Positions 19,136-27,698 are shown, counted from the first letter of the stretch. The stretch is 64,000 nt of DNA from Amycolatopsis sp. CA-128772 (GCF_002904295.1 NZ_PPHG01000077.1:106948-170947); one strand, 5' to 3'. Numbers and translations: made by a program. Notes: generated by a model not told the origin, from the letters alone.

Positions 19136-19287
19136 GGACGTCCGTCGCGAGCAGGCGCAGGCCGCGGACCAGGTCGGCGGCCGAGGGGGCGTGGTCCGGG
19201 CCGATCAGCCACTGGAGCATCACGCCCGAGAGCAGGGCCTGGTGCACCGTGCCGGTGGCCCGGGCCGCGTCGCTGCCGTCGTCGAGG
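19125..19287 (-). pseudogene. TetR-family regulator, C-terminal fragment
   Basis: On the minus strand about 54 codons can be read up to a TAA (19125-19127): LDDGSDAARATGTVHQALLS, then GVMLQWLIGPDHAPSAADLV and RGLRLLATDVLTL. This matches the ligand-binding C-terminal helix region of TetR repressors. No DNA-binding part or start codon remains. At about 19287 it joins the remnant of an oppositely oriented monooxygenase, suggesting one deletion removed both N-termini. Confidence 0.65.
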
Positions 19288-19930
19288 CAGCGTCTTCGCC
19301 GGCGCCTCGCCCCATTCCCGGTACGGCTGCACGCCGACCGTCGTCGAACGCGCTCCCGAACTGCGTGACGGCGGCTACGCGGTCGACTTCCGCGTTGCGT
19401 CGCTGCAGGTCTTCGAGCGGATGGACCTGCTGCGCGCGGTCGAGGCGGCGGCGACCCGGATGGGCGATGTGACCTATGTGGACAGTGAGGACCGGCCGCT
19501 GGTGGTCACGCCGGCGACCTACCAGAGCGGCGAGCTCGAAGTCCTCCGCGGCGACCTCGCGCGGATCCTGTGCGACGCGACGCGACGCGACGCGCGACGG
19601 CGTCGAGTACGTCTTCGGCGATGAGTCCCGGTACCGGCACGACCTGGGCTACCACGTCTCGATCTGCACCGTGCCGAACCACCTCGGCCTCGACCGCGCC
19701 GGCCGGTTCTACAACGAGCCGAACCGGACCGTCGGCGTCTACAGCGCGAAGGACAACACCGAGGCCAAGGCGCTGTTCTGGTTCGGCTCCGACCGGCTGG
19801 ACTACGACCACCGCGACGTCGGGCAGCAGCGGCGGATCGTCACCTGCCGTGGCGCAAGGTGATCGAAGAACTGCCGCTCAAGGCGGGGAATGCGATCACG
19901 TTGAAGCCGTATGCGGAGGTGCCGGCGTGA
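19288..19930 (+). pseudogene. FAD-dependent monooxygenase, truncated and frameshifted
   Basis: Fragments of one PHBH-type flavoprotein can be read in order: VFAGAS then GCTPTVVERAPELRDGGYAV (damaged Rossmann FAD-binding start), RPLVVTPATYQSGELEVLRG and DLARILCDAT, then a frame change, DGVEYVFGDESRYRHDLGYH, LGLDRAGRFYNEPNRTVGVY, and after another break RKVIEELPLKAGNAITLKPY to a TGA at 19928-19930. The frameshift is at a run of four CGACG units (about 19573-19592), a likely slippage site. The GDxAH FAD-binding half is missing. The remnant tail overlaps the convergent HxlR gene by 35 bp. Confidence 0.7.
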
Positions 19931-20261
19931 CGCCGCGGCGCTTCGCGATCCCCGCCATGTTCTCCTCGCCCCAGTCGCCCAGCGGCAGCAACGCCGTGTT
20001 CAGCCGCTGACCCAGCTCCGTCAGCGAGTACTCGACCTTCGGCGGGATCTCGTGGAACACCTCGCGGTGCACGAGCTCGTCCGCCTCCAGTTCCCGCAGG
20101 GCCTGGATCAGCATTTTTTCGCTGATGCCGGCCACCTTCCGCTTCAGCTCGCCGAACCGCAGCGGCTCGGCGTGCAGCGCCCAGAGGATCAGGGCCTTCC
20201 AGCGGCCGCCGATCACGTCGACGGCCGCGTCCAGTCCGCAGCGGTACGTTCTTGGCTGCAT
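19896..20261 (-). CDS. HxlR family transcriptional regulator
   Basis: 121 aa single winged helix: CGLDAAVDVIGGRWKALILW, PLRFGELKRKVAGISEKMLI and VHREVFHEIPPKVEYSLTEL are the diagnostic HxlR segments. It is divergent from the reductase operon at 20344 with a palindrome between the two starts, so it should act as the local repressor or sensor, commonly of quinone or aldehyde stress. Confidence 0.93.
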   Translation of the reverse strand: MQPRTYRCGLDAAVDVIGGRWKALILWALHAEPLRFGELKRKVAGISEKMLIQALRELEADELVHREVFHEIPPKVEYSLTELGQRLNTALLPLGDWGEENMAGIAKRRGVTPAPPHTAST

Positions 20262-20284
20262 GCAGGATCCTTACGTTTCGGTGG

Positions 20285-20307
20285 GTACCTGACTTATTAG
20301 TCGGTAC
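20285..20307. promoter_or_regulatory. Candidate HxlR operator
   Basis: Imperfect 23-bp inverted repeat with arms GTACCTGACT and AGTCGGTAC around TATT, in the 82-bp gap between divergent hxlR and reductase genes. Confidence 0.55.
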
Positions 20308-20343
20308 TTGTCCAGTGTAAAGCGCGCCAGCAGCATGGATCCC

Positions 20344-21195
20344 ATGGGAGAAAGCAATAAACACGTGAGCGTGCTCGGCCTGGGGCGGATGGGCGCCGCC
20401 CTCGCCGAGGCGCTCCTGGGGGCGGGGCACGACGTCACGGTGTGGAACCGGTCGCCGCTCAAGGCCGGGCCGTTGCTCGACCGCGGCGCCCGGCTCGCGG
20501 CCACGCCCGATGAGGCGGCCGCGGCGGACGTCGTCATCAGCTGTCTGTCCACATACGACATCCAGCGGCCGGTGCTGGAGGCGGCGTCGCCGAAGGTGCT
20601 CGTCAACCTCACGTCCGGGACGCCCGAGCAGGCCCGCGAAACCGCGAAGTGGGCCGCTTCGGCGGGAATCGACTACGTGGACGGCGTGATCATGGCCGTG
20701 CCGCAGGGAATCGGGACGCCGGGCGCGCGGATCCTCTACAGCGGCCAGGAACCGGTGTTCGAGGCGCAGCGCGGGGTGCTGGAAGTGCTGGGGGAGCCGG
20801 TGTTCCTCGGCGGGGACGCCGGGCTGGCGGCGCTGTACGACCTGGCGCTGCTCGGCATGATGTGGTCGGCGATGGGCGGCTACCTGCACGCGCTGGCGCT
20901 GGTCGGGACCGAGGGCGTCACGCCGGAGCAGTTCACGCCGATGGCGTCCGCGTGGCACGCGGCGGTCGGCGGGTTCCTGCCCGGCATCGGCGCCCAGGTC
21001 GGCAGCGGCGACTACGCCACCGACGTGTCCGCGTTGGACATCAACGCCGCGGGGCTCGCGTTGCTGGTGGAGACGAGCCGCGCACAGGGGATCGGGACAG
21101 ACGTGCCCGCCGCGCTGAAGGAATTGTTCGACCGCGCGGTCGCGGCGGGCCACGGCTCGCACGCGATCGCCAGCGTCATCGAGGAGATCCGGTGA
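20344..21195 (+). CDS. NAD(P)-dependent oxidoreductase, 6PGDH/imine-reductase-like
   Basis: 283 aa. The Rossmann motif VSVLGLGRMGAALAEALLGA is followed by VTVWNRSPLKAGPL, typical NADPH-binding of beta-hydroxyacid dehydrogenases and imine reductases. The C-terminal helical domain (GLAALYDLALLGMMWSAMGG, then HALALVGTEGV) matches the imine-reductase-like group rather than 3-hydroxyisobutyrate dehydrogenase, because the catalytic Lys position after the Rossmann part is replaced. Start is uncertain: ATG at 20335 or 20344 or GTG at 20365. Stop overlaps the next gene (GTGA). Confidence 0.85.
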   Translation: MGESNKHVSVLGLGRMGAALAEALLGAGHDVTVWNRSPLKAGPLLDRGARLAATPDEAAAADVVISCLSTYDIQRPVLEAASPKVLVNLTSGTPEQARETAKWAASAGIDYVDGVIMAVPQGIGTPGARILYSGQEPVFEAQRGVLEVLGEPVFLGGDAGLAALYDLALLGMMWSAMGGYLHALALVGTEGVTPEQFTPMASAWHAAVGGFLPGIGAQVGSGDYATDVSALDINAAGLALLVETSRAQGIGTDVPAALKELFDRAVAAGHGSHAIASVIEEIR

Positions 21196-21941
21196 AGTAC
21201 GCGGGCAAGAAGGTCGTCGTCACCGGCGGCACGCACGGCATGGGCCTGGCGGTGGTGCGCGCGCTGCTCGACGGCGGCGCGGAGGTGCTGCTGACCGGAC
21301 GGGACGTATCGCCGCTGGCCGGGACGCTGCCGGGTCAGGCGCACCTGCTGTCGTCGGACGCGGCCCGCCTGGCCGACGTCGAGGAGCTGGGTGCGGTGGC
21401 CGCGGACACGCTCGGCGAGCTGGACCTGGTGTTCGTCAACGTCGGGTTCTCGACGCTGACGCCGTACGAGGACGCGACGCCCGAGCTGTACGACCGCACG
21501 TTCGACGTCAACACCAAGGGCGCGTACTTCACGGCGCGGAAGCTGGCCCCGCTGGTCCGCTCCGGTGGTTCGTTCGTGTTCACGACGTCGGTCGCGGCCG
21601 GGGCCGGGATCGCCGGGATGGGCCTGTATTCGGCGGCGAAGGCGGCGGTGCGGTCGTTCGCCCGCACGTACGCGGCCGAGCTGGCGCCGCGCGGGATCCG
21701 GGTCAACGTGGTCAGCCCCGGCTACACCGACACCCCGACGATGGGCGTGACCGGCGTGCCGGACGCGGTCCTGGCGGAGTTCAAGGCGATCGGCGACGAG
21801 ATCACGCCGCTGAAGCGCCACGCCACCCCGGAGGAGGTCGCGGCGGCGGTGCTGTTCCTGGCCTTCGAAGCGACGTTCACCACCGGCGCCGACCTTCCCG
21901 TGGACGGCGGTCTCGGCCAGCGCCTCACCCTGCCGGCGTGA
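21192..21941 (+). CDS. SDR family oxidoreductase
   Basis: 249 aa from a GTG at 21192. Classical short-chain dehydrogenase: cofactor loop VTGGTHGMGLAV (TGxxxGxG), NVG in place of NNAG, catalytic Ser in FTTSVAAG and Y-x3-K in YSAAKAAV, with PG at VVSPGYTDTP. TGRD after the second strand favours NADPH. Substrate unknown. Operon with the preceding imine-reductase-like gene under the divergent HxlR regulator; the two reductases might act on the same compound. Confidence 0.92.
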   Translation: MKYAGKKVVVTGGTHGMGLAVVRALLDGGAEVLLTGRDVSPLAGTLPGQAHLLSSDAARLADVEELGAVAADTLGELDLVFVNVGFSTLTPYEDATPELYDRTFDVNTKGAYFTARKLAPLVRSGGSFVFTTSVAAGAGIAGMGLYSAAKAAVRSFARTYAAELAPRGIRVNVVSPGYTDTPTMGVTGVPDAVLAEFKAIGDEITPLKRHATPEEVAAAVLFLAFEATFTTGADLPVDGGLGQRLTLPA

Positions 21942-22137
21942 GGTGCACGCGGGCAGGCCGGTGACGCCGGGCGCGCGGTCGGGGCGCCTTCGCCGCCGTG
22001 CTGCGTGCGGAACGGGATCGGGCGGCGGTTCCAGCGTCCGTAACCGGTCGCGAAGGTGGTCCCGCGCCTCGGCGGACTCACCCGGCCGCCTGGCTCGCTC
22101 GAGTGGCCCGATGGTCAACGTGTGCAAGAATCGAGCC

Positions 22138-23136
22138 ATGGCCGAATTCGCGCACCCCGACCGCCACCACGTCGCCGTCGTGGTCCGCCACGGCATGCTC
22201 GTGATGGAGCTCGGCATCGTTCACCGGCTGTTCGGCCAGGCGCGCTCGGCGGCGGGGGAGCCGCTGTACGAGGTCGTGACCTGTACACCCGAGCCCGGCC
22301 CGGTGCGCACCGACTCCGACGTCACCATCCCGGTCGACCGCGGCCCCGAGGTGATCGCCGAGGCCGACACGGTGATCGTCCTCGCGTCCCTGGCCGAGTA
22401 CGAGCCGATGGCGCGCGTGCTGACCCCACCGCTCAAGGCCGCACTCGACCTCATCCCGGAGGGCGCGCGGATCGCGTCCATCTGCACGGGCGCGTTCGTG
22501 CTCGCGGCGGCCGGCCTGCTCGACGGCCGCCCGGCCACCACCCACTGGCGCTCGGCCGAAGAGCTGCAGGACCGGTTCCCCGAGGTCGACGTCGACCCGT
22601 GCGTCCTCTACACCGACGACGGCGACGTCCTGACGTCCGCGGGCGTCGCCGCCGGCATCGACCTGGTGCTGCACATGATCCGCCGCGACCACGGCACGGC
22701 CGTGGCCAACGAGGTCGCCCGCGGCACGGTGGTGTCCCCGCATCGCGAAGGCGGCCAAGCCCAGTTCGTCCGCCGTCCGGTGCCCGAACCCCGCACGTCG
22801 TCGACCAAGGCAGCGCGGGCGTGGGCGCTGGAGAACCTGCACCGGCCGCTGACCCTGCGCGAGCTCGCCGCCCGCGAGGCGATGAGCACGCGCACCTTCA
22901 CCCGCCGCTTCCGCGACGAGGTCGGTGTCTCGGCCCTGCAATGGCTGACGCAGCAACGGGTCGAGCGCGCCCGCCAGCTCCTCGAGGAGACCGACCTGCC
23001 GGTCGACCGCGTCGCCACCGAGGCCGGGTTCGGCACGGCGGCGTCGCTGCGCCAGCACTTCCAGGCGGCCCTCGCGGTTTCGCCGAGTGCATACCGTGCG
23101 ACGTTCCGCGGCGAACTCGCTATCCAAGCGGGCTGA
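22138..23136 (+). CDS. GlxA family AraC-type transcriptional regulator
   Basis: 332 aa. The N-terminal DJ-1/PfpI-like domain (VVRHGMLVMELGIVHRLFG, ASICTGAFVLAAAGLLDGRP, ATTHW) is joined to two AraC HTH motifs (LTLRELAAREAMSTRTFTRR and VDRVATEAGFGTAASLRQHF). The Cys in SICTGAF is kept but GlxA proteins are usually non-enzymatic sensors. The 197 bp upstream hold no convincing gene. Target genes are unknown; the closely following transglutaminase gene (21 bp) may be in the same unit. Confidence 0.92.
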   Translation: MAEFAHPDRHHVAVVVRHGMLVMELGIVHRLFGQARSAAGEPLYEVVTCTPEPGPVRTDSDVTIPVDRGPEVIAEADTVIVLASLAEYEPMARVLTPPLKAALDLIPEGARIASICTGAFVLAAAGLLDGRPATTHWRSAEELQDRFPEVDVDPCVLYTDDGDVLTSAGVAAGIDLVLHMIRRDHGTAVANEVARGTVVSPHREGGQAQFVRRPVPEPRTSSTKAARAWALENLHRPLTLRELAAREAMSTRTFTRRFRDEVGVSALQWLTQQRVERARQLLEETDLPVDRVATEAGFGTAASLRQHFQAALAVSPSAYRATFRGELAIQAG

Positions 23137-23157
23137 AATCCGGCTAGCGTCGACGGC

Positions 23158-24045
23158 ATGGACGACTTCTACGTCAGCCAAAGCCGCTTTTCCGACCCGG
23201 GCCCGCACGCGGACTGGCTCGACGCGGCCCCGCGCTCGGTCGCGGCCCTGCGCGAAGCGGCGTCCGAGCTCGTGTTCCACTACTGGGCCCACGGCGGCAT
23301 CACCGAGCACGGCTTCCCGGCGGCCCGCCACGCCGAGATCACCCTGCGGTACGCCACGGACATGTGGGCCCGCCTGCGCGAGCTCGACCCGGCGGCCCCT
23401 CCCGGCCGGCCGCGGCCGCCGCTGAACCGGATCGTCGGCTGCTGCCGCGACTTCACCCTCCTGTTCGTCTCGATGGCGCGCCACCACGGCATTCCGGCTC
23501 GTGCCCGCGTCGGTTTCGCGAGCTACCTGATGCCCGGCTGGTACCTCGACCACGTCGTCGCCGAAGTCCGCGCGGACGACGGCTGGCACCTGGTCGAGCC
23601 CCAGCTGTCCACCGGCTTCCGCGACCCGGTGGACGACGTCGCGTTCGACCTCCTCGACGTCCCCCGCGACCGGTTCGTCACCGCTCCCGACGCGTGGACC
23701 GCGGCCCGCGCGGGCGACCTCGACCCGGCCCGGCTGGTCGTTTCCCCCGACCTGGACGTGCCGTTCCTGCGCGGCATCCCGTACGCGTGGCACAACCTCG
23801 TGCTCGACCTCGCCGCGCTCAACAAGCACGAGATGCTCCAGTGGGACACCTGGGGCGCGCTCGACGCGTCCGTCTCGCTGCCCCCGGCCACCCTGGCCCG
23901 CGCCGACGAGCTGGCCGCGCTGGCGGCCACCGCCGACGTCGAGCAGCTGCGGGCCGCGTTCGACGCCGACGACGTCCGGGTGCCGCCGGTGATCCGCACG
24001 GTCACCCCGCCGGAACAGCACCTGGCCGAGGTAGTGCTGCGCTGA
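23158..24045 (+). CDS. Transglutaminase-like domain protein
   Basis: 295 aa, cytosolic. The transglutaminase core reads NRIVGCCRDFTLLFVSMARH, then GIPARARVGFASYL, WYLDHVVAEVRADDGWHLVE. Cys95 or Cys96 and His132 fit the catalytic Cys-His; the third member, normally Asp, appears as Glu147 in HLVEPQ. Members act as proteases or amidases, or are inactive scaffolds. The 3' end overlaps the convergent LysR gene by 44 bp, which is long for such overlaps. Confidence 0.85.
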   Translation: MDDFYVSQSRFSDPGPHADWLDAAPRSVAALREAASELVFHYWAHGGITEHGFPAARHAEITLRYATDMWARLRELDPAAPPGRPRPPLNRIVGCCRDFTLLFVSMARHHGIPARARVGFASYLMPGWYLDHVVAEVRADDGWHLVEPQLSTGFRDPVDDVAFDLLDVPRDRFVTAPDAWTAARAGDLDPARLVVSPDLDVPFLRGIPYAWHNLVLDLAALNKHEMLQWDTWGALDASVSLPPATLARADELAALAATADVEQLRAAFDADDVRVPPVIRTVTPPEQHLAEVVLR

Positions 24046-24904
24046 CCTGGGCGGCGGTCCGCACGAACCGCGCGATCCGCAGGTCCCGCGCCCCGGCCGG
24101 CCAGGCGAGGGCCAGCGTGTAGGGCGTCGCGTCGACCACCGGCCGGTAGACGACGTCGTCCCGCGAACGCAGCTCGGCGACCGACGCCGGCAGCAACGCG
24201 ATCGCCTGCCCGAGCGCGACCGTCTCCAGCAGCTGCGCGCTGTCGTGCACCACCGGCCCGGGCGTCACCGGCCCGCCGGTCACGTCCTGCCCGGACCAGT
24301 AGGCCCGGTCCGCGGCCGAGGACAGCGGCCAGCACGGCGTCGGCTGCCCGGCGAAGTCCGCGCAGGTCAGCGCCGGTCGCCCGGCGAGCTCGTGGCCCGA
24401 CGGCAGCGCGGCCACCCGCGGTTCGCTGAACAGCACCTCGACGTCCAGGCCGTGCTGGGTGTGGCCCTGGCAGCCGACCACCGCCACGTCGGCCCGGCCG
24501 TCGCGCAGCATCTCCGCCTGCTCGCCGAACCCGCTGACCCGCACCTCGACCGGATCGGGGTGCGCATCGGCGATCCGCCGCAGCAGATCGGTGGCGACGC
24601 CCGGTTTCGCCGTGACGACCAGCGCCGGCGCCTGCTGCGCCGCCCGCCGCGTCCGCCGGACGGCGGCGGTGACGGCGTCCAGCGCCTTCTCCGACTCCGC
24701 GAACAGGACGTTCCCGGCCGGCGTCAGTGAGACGTGCCGGCTGGTGCGTTCGAAGAGCTGGACACCGAGCCGCCGTTCCAGCAGCCGGATGGCGCGTGAC
24801 AGCGGTGGCTGAGCCATCCCGAGCCGCTCGGCGGCGCGCGAGAAGTTCAGCTCTTCGGCGACCGCGCGGAAGTACCGCAGCTCACGGACCTCGACATCGT
24901 CCAT
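24002..24904 (-). CDS. LysR family transcriptional regulator
   Basis: 300 aa from ATG 24904. HTH at residues ~1-60: VRELRYFRAVAEELNFSRAA, ERLGMAQPPLSRAIRLLERR and FERTSRHVSLTPAG. The substrate-binding domain follows (about 90-290). It is divergent from the NTF2-like gene at 25000, the usual arrangement for a LysR activator and its target. A longer reading from 25012 would run through the intergenic region and is unlikely. Confidence 0.93.
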   Translation of the reverse strand: MDDVEVRELRYFRAVAEELNFSRAAERLGMAQPPLSRAIRLLERRLGVQLFERTSRHVSLTPAGNVLFAESEKALDAVTAAVRRTRRAAQQAPALVVTAKPGVATDLLRRIADAHPDPVEVRVSGFGEQAEMLRDGRADVAVVGCQGHTQHGLDVEVLFSEPRVAALPSGHELAGRPALTCADFAGQPTPCWPLSSAADRAYWSGQDVTGGPVTPGPVVHDSAQLLETVALGQAIALLPASVAELRSRDDVVYRPVVDATPYTLALAWPAGARDLRIARFVRTAAQVSAALPRPGAVPAG

Positions 24905-24999
24905 ACCGGGAGAGTATCGCGGCAGAGTCCACAGGTCTTTCCCTTTCTGATTCGCGGATGGTGGGCTTGGTGTCGATAATCCACAAAGGACGGAGATCG

Positions 25000-25383
25000 A
25001 TGACGCAAGCACAGCGGAACAAGGAAGTGGTGCTCGCCTTCCTCCAGCTGGCCTTCACCGAGAAGCGCCCGGCCGACGCCTTCGCCGAGTACGTCGGCGA
25101 GGACTACGTCCAGCACAACCCCCACGCCCCGGCGGGCGCGGCGGCCTCGGCCCGCTACCTGGCCGGGTTCGTGGCGGGCCACCCGGACCTGACCCTGGAC
25201 GTGCACCGGGTGCTTGCCGAGGACGACCTCGTCTGCACCCACGGCGTGCTGTGCCTGACGCCGGGCTCGCGGGGGAGCGCGATCGCGGACGTGATGCGGG
25301 TGCGCGACGGGCGGATCGTCGAGCACTGGGATGTGGTGCAGGCGGTTCCGGAGACCACGGCGAGCGGGAACCCGATGGTCTAG
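25000..25383 (+). CDS. SnoaL/NTF2-like protein
   Basis: 127 aa, ATG 25000 with GGACGGAG upstream. NKEVVLAFLQLAF, YVQHNPHAPAGAA, GHPDLTLDVHRVLAEDDLVC and VRDGRIVEHWDVVQ are characteristic of SnoaL-like polyketide-cyclase folds with the YxQHNP motif. Often found as small oxidoreductase partners or isomerases; substrate unknown. Probably controlled by the divergent LysR regulator. Confidence 0.88.
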   Translation: MTQAQRNKEVVLAFLQLAFTEKRPADAFAEYVGEDYVQHNPHAPAGAAASARYLAGFVAGHPDLTLDVHRVLAEDDLVCTHGVLCLTPGSRGSAIADVMRVRDGRIVEHWDVVQAVPETTASGNPMV

Positions 25384-25429
25384 TGCGGGAGGTCGCGACC
25401 CGAGCAGGAGCGAGGGTGCGCGTGCGGCC

Positions 25430-26086
25430 TCACGCCGGCGGGACCGGGACCGGGGCCGGCTCCCGGGCCGGCTCCGCCGGTGCGATGCCGTGGAGCGCCG
25501 CCCGCACCACCGCGTCCACCGGGGGCGGGTTCAGGGGGGCCGTGTGCGGGAAGACCGTCGTCAGCACCGAGGCGTGGCAGTAGCCGACCAGCATCGCCGC
25601 GGCCGCGTCCACTTCGGACTCCGGGCGCAGGCGGCCGAGGGCGCGTTCCGCTTCGAGGTAGGCCACCAGGCGGTCGCGCCAGTAGCCGGACCGCTCGCTG
25701 ATCTCCGCGAACCGCTCCAGCACCTTCGGCTGGCCGGCCAGGCCGCTGAACGCCGGGACGAGCACCTTGTGCAGCGCCAGGCCGAACTCCAGGTGGCGGC
25801 GGAGGTTCCCGGTGAGGGTGCCTTCGCCGGCCACTGGCAGCTCGCCCAGCTCCGCCTCCGTCGCGCGCACGTGCTCCAGCAGGGCCCGGGCCACCAGCTC
25901 CTCCTTGTCGGAGAAGTGGTTGTAGAGCACGCCGTCGGCGACGCCGGCCAGCCGGGCGATCTCGCGCACGGTCATCCCGGTCGTGCCGTGGGTGGCGATC
26001 ATCTTCTGCGCGGTCTCGACCAGCAGGTCGTGCAGTGACTGCCCGTCCCGCTGGGCGGCGGCTTTCCTCGGTGACATCACCGCCAT
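25430..26086 (-). CDS. TetR family transcriptional regulator
   Basis: 218 aa. HTH: TAQKMIATHGTTGMTVREIA, RLAGVADGVLYNHFSDKEEL. C-terminal ligand domain to about 200, then a Pro-rich tail PAREPAPVPVPPA. It follows the methyltransferase gene after 16 bp on the same strand, so it is the second gene of that operon and probably binds the twin repeat at 26939-26966. Confidence 0.92.
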   Translation of the reverse strand: MAVMSPRKAAAQRDGQSLHDLLVETAQKMIATHGTTGMTVREIARLAGVADGVLYNHFSDKEELVARALLEHVRATEAELGELPVAGEGTLTGNLRRHLEFGLALHKVLVPAFSGLAGQPKVLERFAEISERSGYWRDRLVAYLEAERALGRLRPESEVDAAAAMLVGYCHASVLTTVFPHTAPLNPPPVDAVVRAALHGIAPAEPAREPAPVPVPPA

Positions 26087-26102
26087 CGTACGGCCGCCCT
26101 CC

Positions 26103-26921
26103 TCACGACCTCCTTCCCGTGACCAGCCACGCCGTGCCGCGCAGGCGGACCGCGTCCGGGCCCGCGAACGGCTCGAGCGCCGCCGTGAGCGCCTCGGTCG
26201 CCCGGGCCGCCGCCACGCTGTCGACCAGGCCCAGGTGGTGGCGGACCGGGCCCCAGTCCGCGATGAAGCGCGCCGCGTCCGGGACGTCGCGGCCCCAGAC
26301 CTGGTCCGCCTCGACGTGGGTGCACGCCACGTAGTCGAAGCCGGCTTCGGTCAGCACCGCCTTCGTCCGGTCCGGGTCCGCGAACGACGTCGGGCCGCTG
26401 CCGTCCGGGCCGGTCGGCTGGGGCAGATAGGCCGCCATCGCGCGGAACAGCCGGCCGAGATCGGTGCCGGCGAGCGCGGTCAGGCAGAGGAACGCGAGCC
26501 GCCCGCCCGGGGTGAGGGCGCGCCGGACGTTGGCGAACGCGGCCACCGGGTCGGCGAAGAACATCACCCCGAACCGGCTGACCGCCAGGTCGAACCCACC
26601 GTCGGCGAACGGGTGGACCTGGACGTCACCCTGCTCGAACGTCACGTTCGGCACCTCGGCCGCCCGGGCCCGCGCGGCCGCGAGCATCGGCCCGGACAGG
26701 TCGACGCCGACCGCGGACCGGGCGCGTGCTGCGGCGAGCCTGGTCAGCTGCCCGTTGCCGCAGCCGATGTCGAGCACGCGGTCGTCCGCCTCCACCCGGT
26801 CGAGCAGATAGCCGTTGAACCCGCTGTTCACCGCGTCGTAGCGGTCGGCGTGCGTCGCCCAGTGCTCCCCCTCGTAGCCGTTCCACGCCGCTGCCTGTGC
26901 CGTGTTGACGATCCCGGTCAT
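26103..26921 (-). CDS. SAM-dependent class I methyltransferase
   Basis: 272 aa. Start ATG 26921 is set by GGAGGGG 6 bases upstream; the ATG at 26927 would abut the ribosome site. Motif I VLDIGCGNGQLTRLAA, post-I VGVDLSGPMLAAARA, FEQGDVQVHPF and FDLAVSRFGVMFFADP mark a UbiE/COQ5-like enzyme, with RRALTPGGRLAFLCL as motif III. The substrate is unknown. With the TetR gene downstream and twin operators upstream this is a self-contained inducible unit, perhaps for detoxifying a small molecule. Confidence 0.9.
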   Translation of the reverse strand: MTGIVNTAQAAAWNGYEGEHWATHADRYDAVNSGFNGYLLDRVEADDRVLDIGCGNGQLTRLAAARARSAVGVDLSGPMLAAARARAAEVPNVTFEQGDVQVHPFADGGFDLAVSRFGVMFFADPVAAFANVRRALTPGGRLAFLCLTALAGTDLGRLFRAMAAYLPQPTGPDGSGPTSFADPDRTKAVLTEAGFDYVACTHVEADQVWGRDVPDAARFIADWGPVRHHLGLVDSVAAARATEALTAALEPFAGPDAVRLRGTAWLVTGRRS

Positions 26922-26938
26922 GCTCATCCCCTCCGTAG

Positions 26939-26966
26939 TGAACATACGTTCATGAACACCCGTTCA
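26939..26966. promoter_or_regulatory. Twin TetR operators (TGAAC-N4-GTTCA twice)
   Basis: Two directly adjacent 14-bp palindromes, TGAACATACGTTCA (26939-26952) and TGAACACCCGTTCA (26953-26966), 18 bp upstream of the methyltransferase start. Their length and head-to-tail spacing suit cooperative binding of two TetR dimers, presumably the product of 25430-26086. Confidence 0.75.
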
Positions 26967-27055
26967 TGGTGGCCCGGCCGTCAGGACCTGTCAAGGCATC
27001 AGTCACCCGCCGCCGGATGTCGGCCAGGTGGCAGATCTTCCGGCCGTCCGGTCGC

Positions 27056-27084
27056 GGCAGACTGCCCTTGGGAGGCAAACTGCC
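27056..27084. promoter_or_regulatory. Tandem GGCA-N3-TGCC sites before RibD-like gene
   Basis: GGCAGACTGCC (27056-27066) and GGCAAACTGCC (27074-27084), spaced 18 bp start to start, 27-55 bp before the start at 27111. Repeated short palindromes suggest an operator; the regulator is unknown. Confidence 0.4.
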
Positions 27085-27110
27085 TTCCGACCAGCGAAGA
27101 AGGAGTCGCC

Positions 27111-27698
27111 ATGGCCGACGTCATCGCCAACATGTCCATGTCCCTCGACGGCTTCGTCGCCGACCCGGAGGACCGCGTCGATCACCTGTTCGAGTGGTAC
27201 AACAACGGGGACGTCGAGGTGTCCACCTCCGTCGGCTGGAGCTTCAACACCTCCGAAGCCAGCGCGAAGATGCTGCGTGGCGCGATGGAGGACCTCGGCG
27301 TGCTGATCACCGGCCGCCGCCTGTTCGACCTGACCGGCGGCTGGGGCGGCATGCACCCGATGGGCGTGCCCGTCTTCGTCGTCACCCACAAGGAGCCCGC
27401 CGACTGGCCGCACCCGGACGCGCCGTTCACCTTCGTCACCGATGGCGTCGCCAGCGCGGTCGAGCAGGCCAAGAAGGTCGCCGGCGACAAGAACGTCGCC
27501 GTCGCCAGTACCACGATCGCCCAGCAGTGCCTGAACCTCGGCCTGCTCGACGGCGTCCAGGTCGACCTGGTCCCGGTGCTGCTCGGTCAGGGCGTCCGCC
27601 TCTTCGACCACCTGGACGCCCTGACCGAGCTGACCGATCCCGAGGTCACCGAGGGCACCCGGGTGACGCACCTGTTCTACCGGGTCAAGCGAGCGTGA
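27111..27698 (+). CDS. Dihydrofolate reductase family (RibD C-terminal-like) protein
   Basis: 195 aa, ATG 27111 with AGGAG 6 bases before. MADVIANMSMSLDGFVADPE is the family start; LGVLITGRRLFDLTGGWGG, VFVVTHKEP and QQCLNLGLLDGVQVDLVPVL follow. It is a NADPH-binding RibD-C fold related to reductases acting on pteridine-like rings, but lacks the deaminase half and so is not RibD. Function unknown. The 3' end overlaps the convergent sigma-factor gene by 14 bp. Confidence 0.88.
   Translation: MADVIANMSMSLDGFVADPEDRVDHLFEWYNNGDVEVSTSVGWSFNTSEASAKMLRGAMEDLGVLITGRRLFDLTGGWGGMHPMGVPVFVVTHKEPADWPHPDAPFTFVTDGVASAVEQAKKVAGDKNVAVASTTIAQQCLNLGLLDGVQVDLVPVLLGQGVRLFDHLDALTELTDPEVTEGTRVTHLFYRVKRA

Noticed and set aside
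21942..22137. Possible short gene before the GlxA regulator
   Set aside because: A minus-strand reading (RDHLRDRLRTLEPPPD...) looks mildly protein-like, but it has no start, no ribosome site and no family; I see nothing firm in this gap.
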